Assembly: GCF_900109465.1 (NCBI RefSeq)
Contig: NZ_FOAZ01000011.1
Coordinates: 124,001-188,000 of the forward strand
DNA: 64,000 nucleotides
From: Streptacidiphilus jiangxiensis
GTDB taxonomy: Bacteria > Actinomycetota > Actinomycetes > Streptomycetales > Streptomycetaceae
Reading direction: 5' to 3'
Made by a program: the position numbers and the translations under genes. Below the pieces are notes generated by a model. It did no database searches and was not told the origin of the DNA. It was given only the letters and a program-made list of their open reading frames with translations. This document shows positions 16,190-23,518 of the stretch, piece by piece. Within the stretch, counting starts at the first letter, position 1, and the number at the start of each line of letters is the position of its first letter.

Positions 16190-17197
16190 CTAGTCGTCGC
16201 CCATGAGGCCGGCACGCCGGCGCATCAGCAGGGAGGTGAAGGCCATCGCGAGCACGAACAGGACCAGCGAGACCACGCAGGCCGAGCCGATGTCGTCGTT
16301 GCTCTGGAAGCCGAGGTTGTAGACGAGCTGCGGGACGGTCCAGGTGGACCCGTTCGGGTAGCCGGGGAAGTAGTTCTGGCCCGAGCCGGAGAGCGTCCCG
16401 GAGGCGACCTGTCCGGCGACCATCGCCTGCGTGTAGTACTGCAGCGTCTGGATCACGCCGGTGACCACGGCGAACATGATGATCGGCATGATGTTCGGCA
16501 GCGTCACGTAGCGGAACCGCTGGAACGGGCCGGCGCCGTCGAGGTTCGCGGCCTCGTACTGGTCCGTCGGCACGTCCAGCAGGGCGGCCATGAAGATGAC
16601 CATCAGGTCGCCGATGCCCCACAGGGCCAGCAGCACCAGCGACGGCTTCGACCAGTTCGGGTCGTTGAACCAGCCGGGCTGCGGCAGCCCCAGCTGTCCG
16701 AGCACGTGGTTGACCGGGCCGGTGCCGGGGTTGAGCAGGAAGGCGAAGCCGATGGTCGCGGCGACCGGCGGGGCCAGGTAGGGCAGGTAGAAGGCGGTGC
16801 GGAAGAAGCCCGCACCGGTCTTGATCTTCGTGATCAGCATGCCGATGCCGAGCCCGAAGATCACCCGCAGCGTGACCATCACCAGGACCAGCCAGAGCGT
16901 GTTGCGCATGGCGGTCCAGAAGTACGGGTTCTCGGTGAGGACGTAGGTCCAGTTCTTCGTGCCCACGAAGTTCGGCGGGTTGTAGCCGTCGTAGTGCATG
17001 AAGGAGAAGTAGACGGTGGAGATCAGCGGATAGGCGAAGAAGAGGACGAAGCCGATCAGCCAGGGGGAGAGGAAGGCGAGGGCCACGCGCAGTTCACGAC
17101 GGCGCTTGCGCTTGAGCGCGGGAGCGACCGGAGGTTTGCCTGCGCGGGCCCGGGACGGGGTGGAGGACAGGCCGGTCTCGGCTGTCGTGCTGCTCAT
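16190..17197 (-). CDS. csnF: Carbohydrate ABC permease, MalF type (CsnF-like)
   Basis: This 335-residue permease has a basic cytoplasmic N-terminus (about 1-35), a first membrane segment at LAFLSPWLIGFVLFFAY and about five further segments. The ATPase-docking EAA loop is YEAANLDGAGPFQRF. It forms the heterodimeric channel with the MalG-type product. The start at 17197 gives the standard length. A stem-loop (17248-17291) lies between the binding-protein gene and this gene. Confidence 0.92.
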   Translation of the reverse strand: MSSTTAETGLSSTPSRARAGKPPVAPALKRKRRRELRVALAFLSPWLIGFVLFFAYPLISTVYFSFMHYDGYNPPNFVGTKNWTYVLTENPYFWTAMRNTLWLVLVMVTLRVIFGLGIGMLITKIKTGAGFFRTAFYLPYLAPPVAATIGFAFLLNPGTGPVNHVLGQLGLPQPGWFNDPNWSKPSLVLLALWGIGDLMVIFMAALLDVPTDQYEAANLDGAGPFQRFRYVTLPNIMPIIMFAVVTGVIQTLQYYTQAMVAGQVASGTLSGSGQNYFPGYPNGSTWTVPQLVYNLGFQSNDDIGSACVVSLVLFVLAMAFTSLLMRRRAGLMGDD

Positions 17198-17247
17198 GGA
17201 CGTTCACCACCGGGCGACAGATGAAGGGCGGAGGCGGAGCGAAGGGA

Positions 17248-17291
17248 CCGGGCCGACCGGTCCAGGGCGTTGGAGAACCCGGCCGGCCCGG
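17248..17291 (-). promoter_or_regulatory. Stem-loop between csnE-like and csnF-like genes
   Basis: CCGGGCCGACCGG (17248-17260) can pair with CCGGCCGGCCCGG (17279-17291) with one mismatch over 13 bases and an 18-base loop. It lies 15 bases after the stop of the binding-protein gene and about 50 bases before the permease start. Such intergenic stems commonly stabilise the upstream mRNA or partly terminate transcription, giving more binding protein than permease. Confidence 0.6.
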
Positions 17292-17305
17292 AGATCAAGC
17301 GGTGA

Positions 17306-18667
17306 TCAGTGCGTGCTGGCCTGGGCGAGCGAGTTGTCGATGTCGGTGTCGGCCTTCTTCAGGCCGGCCGCCACGTCCGTCTGCTTGCCCGACTGGAGGT
17401 CCAGGCCGAGGTTCTGCAGGATCGTCACGTAGGCGTCACCGTCGGGGGTGGCCGGCTGGGTGACCGAGCCGGAGTTCGCGGCGACGCTCAGGAACGTCTG
17501 GAACTGCGACGGCAGCTTCAGGTCCGGCGACTTGAGCGCGGCGAGCGTGCTCGGCACGTTGTCGATCGCGTTGGCGAAGGTCACCAGGGCGTTGGTGTTC
17601 GTGGTCATGTACTTCACGAACTCCCAGGCCGCGGCCTGGTTCTGGCTGTTGCGGTTGATGCCGATGACCGTGCCGGTCTGGAAGCCCATGCCGTAGGTCG
17701 ACGCCTTGTCGTCCGGGACCGGGAACGGGGCGGTGGCCCAGTTGAAGCTGACCTTGTCCTGCTGCAGGTTGGCGACGCGCCACTCGCCGTCCATCTGCAT
17801 CGCGACCTTGCCCTTGTCGAAGGCGTTGGCCGCGAACTCGTCACCGTAGCCGGTGCGCAGCTTCTCCAGGTGGGCGTAGCCGCCGAGCTTGCCGATCAGG
17901 TCCTTCTGCCAGGAGAACAGCGTGGGCCAGGCCGGGTCGTTCGCCAGGTTGGACTTGCCGTCGGTGGTGAAGTAGGTCGGGTTGAACTGCCCGCCGACGT
18001 AGCCGGTGTTCTGCTCGTAGTAGTCCCAGACCGGCATGTAGCCGAGCTGCTGCGAGCCGTCGCCCTTGGTCAGCTTGACCGCGTCGGCGGCCAGCTCGGA
18101 GAAGGTCTTCGGCGGGGAGGTGATGCCGGCGGCCTTGAACATGTCGACGTTGTAGTACAGGCCGTAGGCGTCGCCCAGCAGCGGGAGCGAGCACTGGTCG
18201 CCCTTGTACTGCGTGTAGTTGAGCATCGCCGGGGAGAAGGTCGAGGTCGGGCTGATGCCGTCCTTCTTCATCAGCGGGTTCAGGTCGATCCAGGCGCCGG
18301 TGGAGCAGAACTTGCCGACGTCGGTGGTGGAGAAGTCGGAGACCACGTCGGGCGCGTTCGCGCCGGTGGCGCGCATGCCCTGGGTGATGGTGTCGGCGGA
18401 GACCGCCTTGACCGCCTTGATGTGGATGTTCGGGTGCAGCTTCTCGAAGCCCGCGATGTTGGCGTTGATGGCGGCGAGCTCGTTCGGCTGGCTCCAGCCG
18501 TGCCAGAAGGTGATGGTGACCGGCTTGTCGTTCGAGCCGGTGCTGCCCTGGGAACCGGTGTTCGGCTGGCCGGTGCAGGCCGCGGCGGTCAGCGCGAGCG
18601 AGGCGGCGACAGCGAGGGCGGCGGCGGTGCGACGGCCTCTACGGCCGGCGAGCTGGGCTATCGACAC
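17306..18667 (-). CDS. csnE: Sugar-binding lipoprotein of ABC importer (CsnE-like)
   Basis: This 453-residue family 1 solute-binding protein has a lipoprotein signal peptide with two Arg pairs and a lipobox LTAAAC, giving acylated Cys31. The mature part shows the typical FWHGWSQPNE opening and the aromatic-rich ligand cleft (DYYEQNTGYVGG, MQMDGEWRV). It captures an oligosaccharide outside the membrane for the CsnF/CsnG-like permeases. The start is a GTG at 18667 with GGAG 6 bases upstream. The substrate is inferred from operon order to be chito-oligosaccharides or glucosamine oligomers. Confidence 0.92.
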   Translation of the reverse strand: MSIAQLAGRRGRRTAAALAVAASLALTAAACTGQPNTGSQGSTGSNDKPVTITFWHGWSQPNELAAINANIAGFEKLHPNIHIKAVKAVSADTITQGMRATGANAPDVVSDFSTTDVGKFCSTGAWIDLNPLMKKDGISPTSTFSPAMLNYTQYKGDQCSLPLLGDAYGLYYNVDMFKAAGITSPPKTFSELAADAVKLTKGDGSQQLGYMPVWDYYEQNTGYVGGQFNPTYFTTDGKSNLANDPAWPTLFSWQKDLIGKLGGYAHLEKLRTGYGDEFAANAFDKGKVAMQMDGEWRVANLQQDKVSFNWATAPFPVPDDKASTYGMGFQTGTVIGINRNSQNQAAAWEFVKYMTTNTNALVTFANAIDNVPSTLAALKSPDLKLPSQFQTFLSVAANSGSVTQPATPDGDAYVTILQNLGLDLQSGKQTDVAAGLKKADTDIDNSLAQASTH

Positions 18668-18760
18668 GGAAACTCCAGTGGGGTCGGACCGGTAAGAAGG
18701 TGCACTGAGCTACGGGCGCGGCGGTGCGGGAGCCGGTCCGTGGTCTCGATCGGTGGGGGT

Positions 18761-18790
18761 GGTGCGGCGGTGCGGCGGTGCGGCGGTGCA
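18761..18790. repeat. Short 8-bp tandem repeat in csnR-csnE gap
   Basis: GGTGCGGC is repeated three times (18761-18784) and followed by a partial fourth copy (GGTGCA). It occupies the middle of the 166-base gap between the csnR-like stop and the csnE-like start. No function is evident; slippage is the likely origin. Confidence 0.7.
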
Positions 18791-18833
18791 GGTGGTTCGG
18801 GTGTCGCTCAGCGGGTGGAGAAGCCGAGTGGGA

Positions 18834-20027
18834 TCAGTGGGTGGAGAAGACCTGCTCCCTGGCGCTGGTCAGCGCGGTCTGCAGGGCGCCGACGACCACC
18901 GGAGAGCCGGCCAGCTCGCTCACCAGCAGGCGCGGCCGGGGAATGGCCAGGCCGCTCAGCTCCTCCTGGACCAGGGAGCGCAGCACCTCGCCCCCGGCGC
19001 GCGGGACCTGGCCGCTGAGCACGACCAACTCCGGGTCGACGACGGCGACCAGCGCCGCCAGACCGGTGGCCATCCGCTCGGCCAGCGTCCGCAGGAACGC
19101 CTCCGCGCCGCTCTTCACGGCCTCGGTGACGACGTCCTGGGCGCTGGCGCCGGTCAGGCCGTGCTCCGCGGCCAGGGCCAGCACCGCGGGGGCGCCGGCC
19201 AGCTCCTGGAAGCCGCCCGAGTTCTCGGTCTCCAGGTGCACGTTCTTGATCAGCGGCGCGCCCGGCATCGGCATGTAGCCGATCTCGCCCGCGCCACCGG
19301 TGTGCCCGCGGTGCATCCGTCCGCCCAGGACGAGGGCGGCGCCGATGCCCGCCTCCACCCAGAGCAGCACGAAGTCCTGCACACCCCGGGCCAGCCCGAC
19401 GCGCTGCTCGGCCATGGCGGCCAGGTTCACGTCGTTCTCGAGCGCCACCGGCACGCCGAGAGCCGCCGTCAGCTCGGCCACCAGGTGCGCCGAGTGCCAG
19501 CCGACCAGGTGCGGCGCGTACCGCAACAGGCCTGTCGCCGGGTCCAGTGCGCCGGGGGTGCCGATGACGACCTGGCGCAGTTGGGCACGCTCCAGGCCGG
19601 CCGCGGCGGTGGCGGTGTCCAGCGCCGTCGAGACCTGGGCGAGCGCGTCGCCGGGCTCGACGTGGGACCGGAGCGGCAGCCGGTGCTCGGTGACGACGGC
19701 GCCGGTGATGTCCGCGATCGCGATGCGGATCCGCTCCTGCGAGACGTCCAGTCCGGCCACGTACGCGGCGCGGGGGTTGATCTCGTACAGCTGCGCGCCC
19801 GGGCCGGGACGTCCCGCGGTGGTGCCGACCGGGACGACCAGCCCCGCCGACTCCAGCCGGGCCAGCAGCTGGGACGCCGTCGGCTTGGACAGCCCGGTCA
19901 GCTGCCCCAGCTGGGTCCGGGACAGCGGCCCCTGCTCCAGCAGCAGCTCAAGGGCGGCCCGGTCGTTGATCGCGCGCAGCAGGCTCGGAGTGCCGGGCTG
20001 CGAGGGGTTGCCGGTGCCGGTCGACAT
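18834..20027 (-). CDS. csnR: ROK-family transcriptional repressor (CsnR-like)
   Basis: This 397-residue protein joins an N-terminal winged helix-turn-helix (about 20-75, with LSRTQLGQLTGLSKPTASQL) to a ROK sugar-kinase-like domain. The ROK part shows VAGLDVSQERIRIAIAD and the conserved GAGEIGYMP region. The usual ROK zinc-site CxCGxxGC motif is absent (a Glu/Asn/Ser-rich stretch is there instead). ROK regulators repress sugar operons and are released by sugar ligands. It stands first in the csn-like operon and has a strong dyad upstream, so it is probably autoregulated and controls chitosan-sugar uptake. Confidence 0.9.
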   Translation of the reverse strand: MSTGTGNPSQPGTPSLLRAINDRAALELLLEQGPLSRTQLGQLTGLSKPTASQLLARLESAGLVVPVGTTAGRPGPGAQLYEINPRAAYVAGLDVSQERIRIAIADITGAVVTEHRLPLRSHVEPGDALAQVSTALDTATAAAGLERAQLRQVVIGTPGALDPATGLLRYAPHLVGWHSAHLVAELTAALGVPVALENDVNLAAMAEQRVGLARGVQDFVLLWVEAGIGAALVLGGRMHRGHTGGAGEIGYMPMPGAPLIKNVHLETENSGGFQELAGAPAVLALAAEHGLTGASAQDVVTEAVKSGAEAFLRTLAERMATGLAALVAVVDPELVVLSGQVPRAGGEVLRSLVQEELSGLAIPRPRLLVSELAGSPVVVGALQTALTSAREQVFSTH

Positions 20028-20092
20028 GGCGTTGAATCACCCTCCTCGTAGGTGCCCAGCACCCTAACGAATGCTGCCGATCGTGAACTATT

Positions 20093-20105
20093 AGGAAACT
20101 TTCCT
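20093..20105. promoter_or_regulatory. Putative CsnR/ROK operator
   Basis: AGGAAA-c-TTTCCT is a perfect six-base dyad around one central base, 66 bases upstream of the csnR-like start. The region is markedly AT-rich (CTATTAGGAAACTTTCCTG) against its surroundings. This matches the style of box reported for ROK regulators of sugar operons in Streptomyces, including CsnR. A weaker half-like GGAAACT occurs at 18668-18674 just upstream of csnE. Confidence 0.8.
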
Positions 20106-20148
20106 GTTGGTCGGCAGGAACGTACGGCTGCGGGTGAGGGGATGTCAA

Positions 20149-20199
20149 TGCCCCGGGAACGCTTCGATCCCGTTGGAGACCGAAGCGTTACCCGGGGCA
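20149..20199 (-). terminator. Strong hairpin terminator after membrane-protein gene
   Basis: TGCCCCGGG-AACGCTTCG (20149-20166) pairs with CGAAGCGTTACCCGGGGCA (20181-20199) over 18 bases with a single bulged base and a 14-base loop. It begins 18 bases downstream of the stop of the gene at 20217-21251. No U-run follows, as is common in high-GC actinomycetes. Confidence 0.85.
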
Positions 20200-20216
20200 G
20201 GTGGCGCGGTCGCTGA

Positions 20217-21251
20217 TCAGACCGCGAGTGCGGCCTCCTCGCGCTCCTCGACGGCGTCCTGCACGGACTCGGTGACCGGCGCGGGCCGGCGCCTCCGCTC
20301 GAACAGGGCGGTCAGCGCGAGGGCGGCGGCGCCGACCAGCGCCCAGGCGACGAGGATCCACAGGTCGGTGGCGAACCCGGCCCGGCCGTCGAAGAAGAGC
20401 ATGCTGCGCGCGCCCTCGACGAAGCCCGAACCGATCCAGAACGAGTGCAGCGCGCCGAAGAAGCCCGGCTGCAGGTCGGGGCGGTAGATGCCGCCCGAGG
20501 TCGTGAAGTTCAGCATGACGAACAGGAGCATCGTGCCGAGCGTGGTCCAGCGGCCCAGGAACCGGTGCAGCGCGGTGCCGATCGCCACCACGGCGAACGA
20601 GTAGACCCAAGCCAGGCCGAAGATCCCGGCCAGGTCGTGGTGCACGAAGTGGAACACCGGCCCGGCCAGTGCCGTACCGATCGCGGCGACGGCGAAGGAC
20701 ACGCCCGTGGCGAGCGCCGCCCGGGTCCGCATCCGCAGCGCCTCACCGGCGCCGCCGATGACCGCGACGCTGCCGTAGGAGCCGATGCTGATCGCGACGA
20801 GCAGGAAGAACAGCGCCTGGTTGGTCGGGTCCTCGGCCGGCATCGGGGTGAGGTCGTCCACGGCCAGCGGGGCGTGCTGCAGGGCGGCGACCTGGGTGAA
20901 GACCTTCTGTGCGACCTCCACGTCGGTGGCGGAGCTCGCGGTCGCGACCATCAGGGTCGGCTGCGCCGGGCTCGGCGTGTAGGCGGCGACCAGGGTGCGG
21001 TCCATGATCTGTGCCTTGGCGGCGCCCGGGGTCGGGAGGGTGGTGACGTCGAGCGCGTCGCCTGCCTTGTCCTTGAGCGTCTGGGCGAGCACGTCGACCT
21101 GCGGTCCGCTGCCGACGACCGCGACCTTCATGTGGTGGGGGGAGGGCGCGTGGAACGCGCTCTCGTAGGCCAGCCCCATGCCCAGGCACATGAGCAGCGG
21201 CAGCAGGAGGTGGGTCAGCACCTTGCGGAGGACGACGCGTTCGGAGGACAT
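20217..21251 (-). CDS. Multi-spanning membrane protein (YhgE/Pip or DUF3533-like)
   Basis: This 344-residue protein has one N-terminal membrane segment (about 10-28), an extracytoplasmic alpha/beta domain (about 29-130), and then about five more membrane segments. This layout resembles Pip/YhgE or DUF3533 proteins, which look like ABC-2 permeases without an ATPase. The ATG at 21251 is preferred over that at 21263 because GGGGAAG lies directly before it. The C-terminus is a charged tail. It lies downstream of mscS and of a dyad at 21278-21296 that probably regulates it. Its role is unknown; export or envelope assembly is possible. Confidence 0.82.
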   Translation of the reverse strand: MSSERVVLRKVLTHLLLPLLMCLGMGLAYESAFHAPSPHHMKVAVVGSGPQVDVLAQTLKDKAGDALDVTTLPTPGAAKAQIMDRTLVAAYTPSPAQPTLMVATASSATDVEVAQKVFTQVAALQHAPLAVDDLTPMPAEDPTNQALFFLLVAISIGSYGSVAVIGGAGEALRMRTRAALATGVSFAVAAIGTALAGPVFHFVHHDLAGIFGLAWVYSFAVVAIGTALHRFLGRWTTLGTMLLFVMLNFTTSGGIYRPDLQPGFFGALHSFWIGSGFVEGARSMLFFDGRAGFATDLWILVAWALVGAAALALTALFERRRRPAPVTESVQDAVEEREEAALAV

Positions 21252-21277
21252 GCTCTTCCCCATGTGGTTGGTAAATA

Positions 21278-21296
21278 CAACTTAAGCTCTAAGTTG
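21278..21296. promoter_or_regulatory. Operator-like dyad upstream of membrane-protein gene
   Basis: CAACTTA-agctc-TAAGTTG is a perfect seven-base dyad, extended outward by GTAAA (21271) and TTTAC (21300-21304). It is strikingly AT-rich for this genome and lies 27 bases upstream of the start at 21251. It looks like a TetR- or MarR-type operator. No regulator gene is adjacent. Confidence 0.75.
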
Positions 21297-21333
21297 CACT
21301 TTACAACAGATCCGGGGTTGATGCTACCTACAA

Positions 21334-22404
21334 CTACTTCTGGTTCGGGTCGTCCAGGCCCGGTATCGGGGCCGTCGCCCGGGACTGCGAGCTGTTCGGG
21401 TCGCCCAGGGCGGACGGGGCCGCGATGTCCGCCGGTGTCGCCCGCTGCGCGGGGACGTCGGCCGGCTGCGGAGTGATGCCGAGGCGGATGTCCGCCGCCT
21501 CCAGCGCCTCCTTGATCCGGCGGCGCAGCTCCCGGCCGACGCCCAGCGCCTTGCCGGGCATGACCTTCGCCTGCACGTGGACGATCATCGCGTCCGCCGC
21601 GAGGGAGTCGACGCCGAGGACCTTCACCGGCTCCCAGAGCTGCTCGGACCAGGTCTCCTCCTGCGACATGCCTTCCGTCGCCGACAGGATGATCTTCTCG
21701 ACCTTGTCCAGGTCCTCGTGGTAGCCGAGCGGGATCTCCACGTTGGCCGTGGCCCAGCCCTGGCTGAGGTTGGCGATCCGCTTGACCTCGCCGTTGCGGA
21801 TGTACCAGATCTCGCCGTTCGCGCCGCGCAGCTTGGTCACCCGCAGGCCGACCTCCAGCACGGTGCCGGTGGCCACGCCGGTGTCGATCTGGTCGCCGAC
21901 GCCGTACTGGTCCTCGATGATCATGAAGACGCCGGAGAGGAAGTCCGTCACCAGGTTGCGCGCGCCGAAACCGATCGCCACACCCGCGACCCCGGCGCTC
22001 GCCAGCAGCGGCGCCAGGTTGATCCCGAGCACCGGCAGGATCGTGATCGCCGCGGTGCCGAGGATCACGAACGAGGCGACACTGCGCAGCACCGAGCCCA
22101 TCGCCTGCGACCGCTGCCGCCGCCGCTCCGCGTTCGCGAGCAGGCCGTTGATCAGGGCGTTCTGTGCGGCGTGGTGGTTGCCGTGGGCCATCCGGTCGAC
22201 CAGCTTGTCGATCAGCCGGATCACCAGCGCCCGCACGACCAGCGCGACGACCGCGATGAAGACGATCTTGATCCCGTTGGTGACCCAGTTCTCCCAGTGC
22301 AGGCTGACGTAGTTCACGGCCTGGTTGGCCTGCTCGACGGTGCCGTGGAGGGTCGTCTTGCCGTCGGTCGCGGTGGCGCTGGGGGCAGGGTGCTGGCTGG
22401 ACAT
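21334..22404 (-). CDS. MscS-family mechanosensitive channel
   Basis: This 356-residue membrane protein has three hydrophobic segments: about 45-65, 105-125, and the pore-lining helix with LLASAGVAGVAIGFGARNLVTDFLSG. The MscS beta domain follows (GVGDQIDTGVATGTVLEVGLRVTKLR, then the IRNGEV motif) and a C-terminal alpha/beta domain to about 310. A Pro/Ala-rich cytoplasmic tail ends the protein. MscS channels release solutes during hypo-osmotic shock. The start at 22404 gives the normal length. The following gene is separated by 82 bases containing a dyad, so it may be regulated separately. Confidence 0.93.
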   Translation of the reverse strand: MSSQHPAPSATATDGKTTLHGTVEQANQAVNYVSLHWENWVTNGIKIVFIAVVALVVRALVIRLIDKLVDRMAHGNHHAAQNALINGLLANAERRRQRSQAMGSVLRSVASFVILGTAAITILPVLGINLAPLLASAGVAGVAIGFGARNLVTDFLSGVFMIIEDQYGVGDQIDTGVATGTVLEVGLRVTKLRGANGEIWYIRNGEVKRIANLSQGWATANVEIPLGYHEDLDKVEKIILSATEGMSQEETWSEQLWEPVKVLGVDSLAADAMIVHVQAKVMPGKALGVGRELRRRIKEALEAADIRLGITPQPADVPAQRATPADIAAPSALGDPNSSQSRATAPIPGLDDPNQK

Positions 22405-22597
22405 CGCCCCAGCGTACCGAGAGTGCTCGGCGGCCCCGGATTCGTGTCGATCCGCGCTGACCGTACGTTACCGGGCTTGACCTGCGGTGACTGTGGGCAT
22501 AGTGCCGGTGTGGGCTTCCGGTGTGGGGGAGCACACACCCGGACGGATCCCCGGTCTTGCTGGCGCCCCGGCCCTGTCGGCGGCGACACTGTCAGGA

Positions 22598-22618
22598 GAT
22601 CACCACCTCTGGGTGATC
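22598..22618 (+). promoter_or_regulatory. Small stem-loop in the leader of the HNH gene
   Basis: GATCACC (22598-22604) and GGTGATC (22612-22618) form a perfect seven-base stem with a seven-base loop. It lies 48 bases before the HNH gene start. It could be an operator or a leader hairpin. The rest of the 262-base gap (22405-22666) shows only a weak promoter-like pair, TTGACC at 22477 and CATAGT at 22498. Confidence 0.5.
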
Positions 22619-22666
22619 GGTCGTCCCGGCGCGAGCCACGCGCCGTAGGCGGAAAGGGAGGCCCTC

Positions 22667-23242
22667 GTGCCGCATGTTCTGGTCCTGAACGCGTCCTACG
22701 AGCCACTTGGCGTCGTCTCACTACGACGCGCCCTGGTGCTGGTCCTCGACAAGAAGGCTGTGAGCCTTGAGGACACCGGGGTATTCATGCACAGCGCAAC
22801 CTCAGCCATATCCGCTCCGTCCGTCGTCCGGCTCACCCGGTTCGTACGGATCCCCTTTCGCGGGCCCGTCCCGCTCACCCGCAGGGCGCTCTTCGCGCGC
22901 GACGGCGGGCGCTGCGTCTACTGCGGTGGCGTCGCAACCAGCGTCGACCACGTGGTGCCGCGCAGCAGGGGCGGCCAGCACGCGTGGGAGAACGTGGTGG
23001 CAGCCTGCCGCCGCTGCAACCACGTGAAGGCGGACCGCCACCTGGCGGACCTCGGCTGGCGCATGAAGCGCCAACCGGCGCCACCGACGGGCCTCGCCTG
23101 GCGCATCATCGGCACGGGCCACCGCGACCCGCGGTGGCGTCCCTACCTGGAGCCCTACGGCACCCCGGAGGAACTGGCGCACCTCGCGCCAATGCATCAT
23201 GCCGACGGCCCCCCGATGGCCCCGGTCGAGCTCAGCGCGTAG
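22667..23242 (+). CDS. HNH endonuclease family protein
   Basis: This 191-residue protein has a central HNH domain of the His-Me finger type: CVYCG (about 84-88), the DHVVPRSRGG metal and catalytic histidine motif, ENVVAACRRCN with the second zinc pair, and the KADR tail. The N-terminal part (MPHVLVLNASYEPLGVVS) is typical of a widespread actinobacterial housekeeping-like HNH family. The start is a GTG with GGGAGG five bases before. It stands alone and has no restriction-modification partners nearby. Its substrate and role are not known. Confidence 0.93.
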   Translation: MPHVLVLNASYEPLGVVSLRRALVLVLDKKAVSLEDTGVFMHSATSAISAPSVVRLTRFVRIPFRGPVPLTRRALFARDGGRCVYCGGVATSVDHVVPRSRGGQHAWENVVAACRRCNHVKADRHLADLGWRMKRQPAPPTGLAWRIIGTGHRDPRWRPYLEPYGTPEELAHLAPMHHADGPPMAPVELSA

Positions 23243-23298
23243 TGCGCGAAACGCTCGCCGGGGTCTTTGCTTTGCGGCCCCGGGGAGGCGCAGGCTCC

Positions 23299-23400
23299 AG
23301 GGGCGCGAGGAACGGCGCGAGCAACCACCCGGTGCGAAGGCCCTGCAGGTCGAGGACCCTCCGCACGCCGGTGGCTGGTCGCGCAGTTCCTCGCGCCCCC
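23299..23400. repeat. Dispersed inverted repeat, copy A
   Basis: The left arm (23299-23329, AGGGGCGCGAGGAACGGCGC...) and right arm (23370-23400, ...GCGCAGTTCCTCGCGCCCCC) are reverse complements apart from a few mismatches, with a 40-base middle. The same arm sequences recur at 31820-31925 and 47502-47608. It lies between the convergent HNH and GH84-like genes, where it could act as a bidirectional terminator. Confidence 0.85.
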
Positions 23401-23440
23401 GGAGAAGGGCGGACGGCCTGCGGGAGCGCGTCCGGACCTG

Positions 23441-23491
23441 GTCGCGCCCACGCGGCGGAGCCGACTGCGCCTGTGCGGATCCGCCGCGTGG
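23441..23491. repeat. Inverted pair related to the 61-bp tandem repeat
   Basis: CGCGCCCACGCGGCGGAGCCG (23443-23463) is the exact reverse complement of the core of the tandem unit found at 31580-31823. A second, opposite copy (GCGGATCCGCCGCGTGG, 23475-23491) follows with one change. The two can pair over 15 bases with one mismatch. It sits 28 bases from the GH84-like stop codon and may terminate that gene. Confidence 0.75.
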
Positions 23492-23518
23492 CAGCAGCGC
23501 CTCGCGCCCCAGGAGGCC

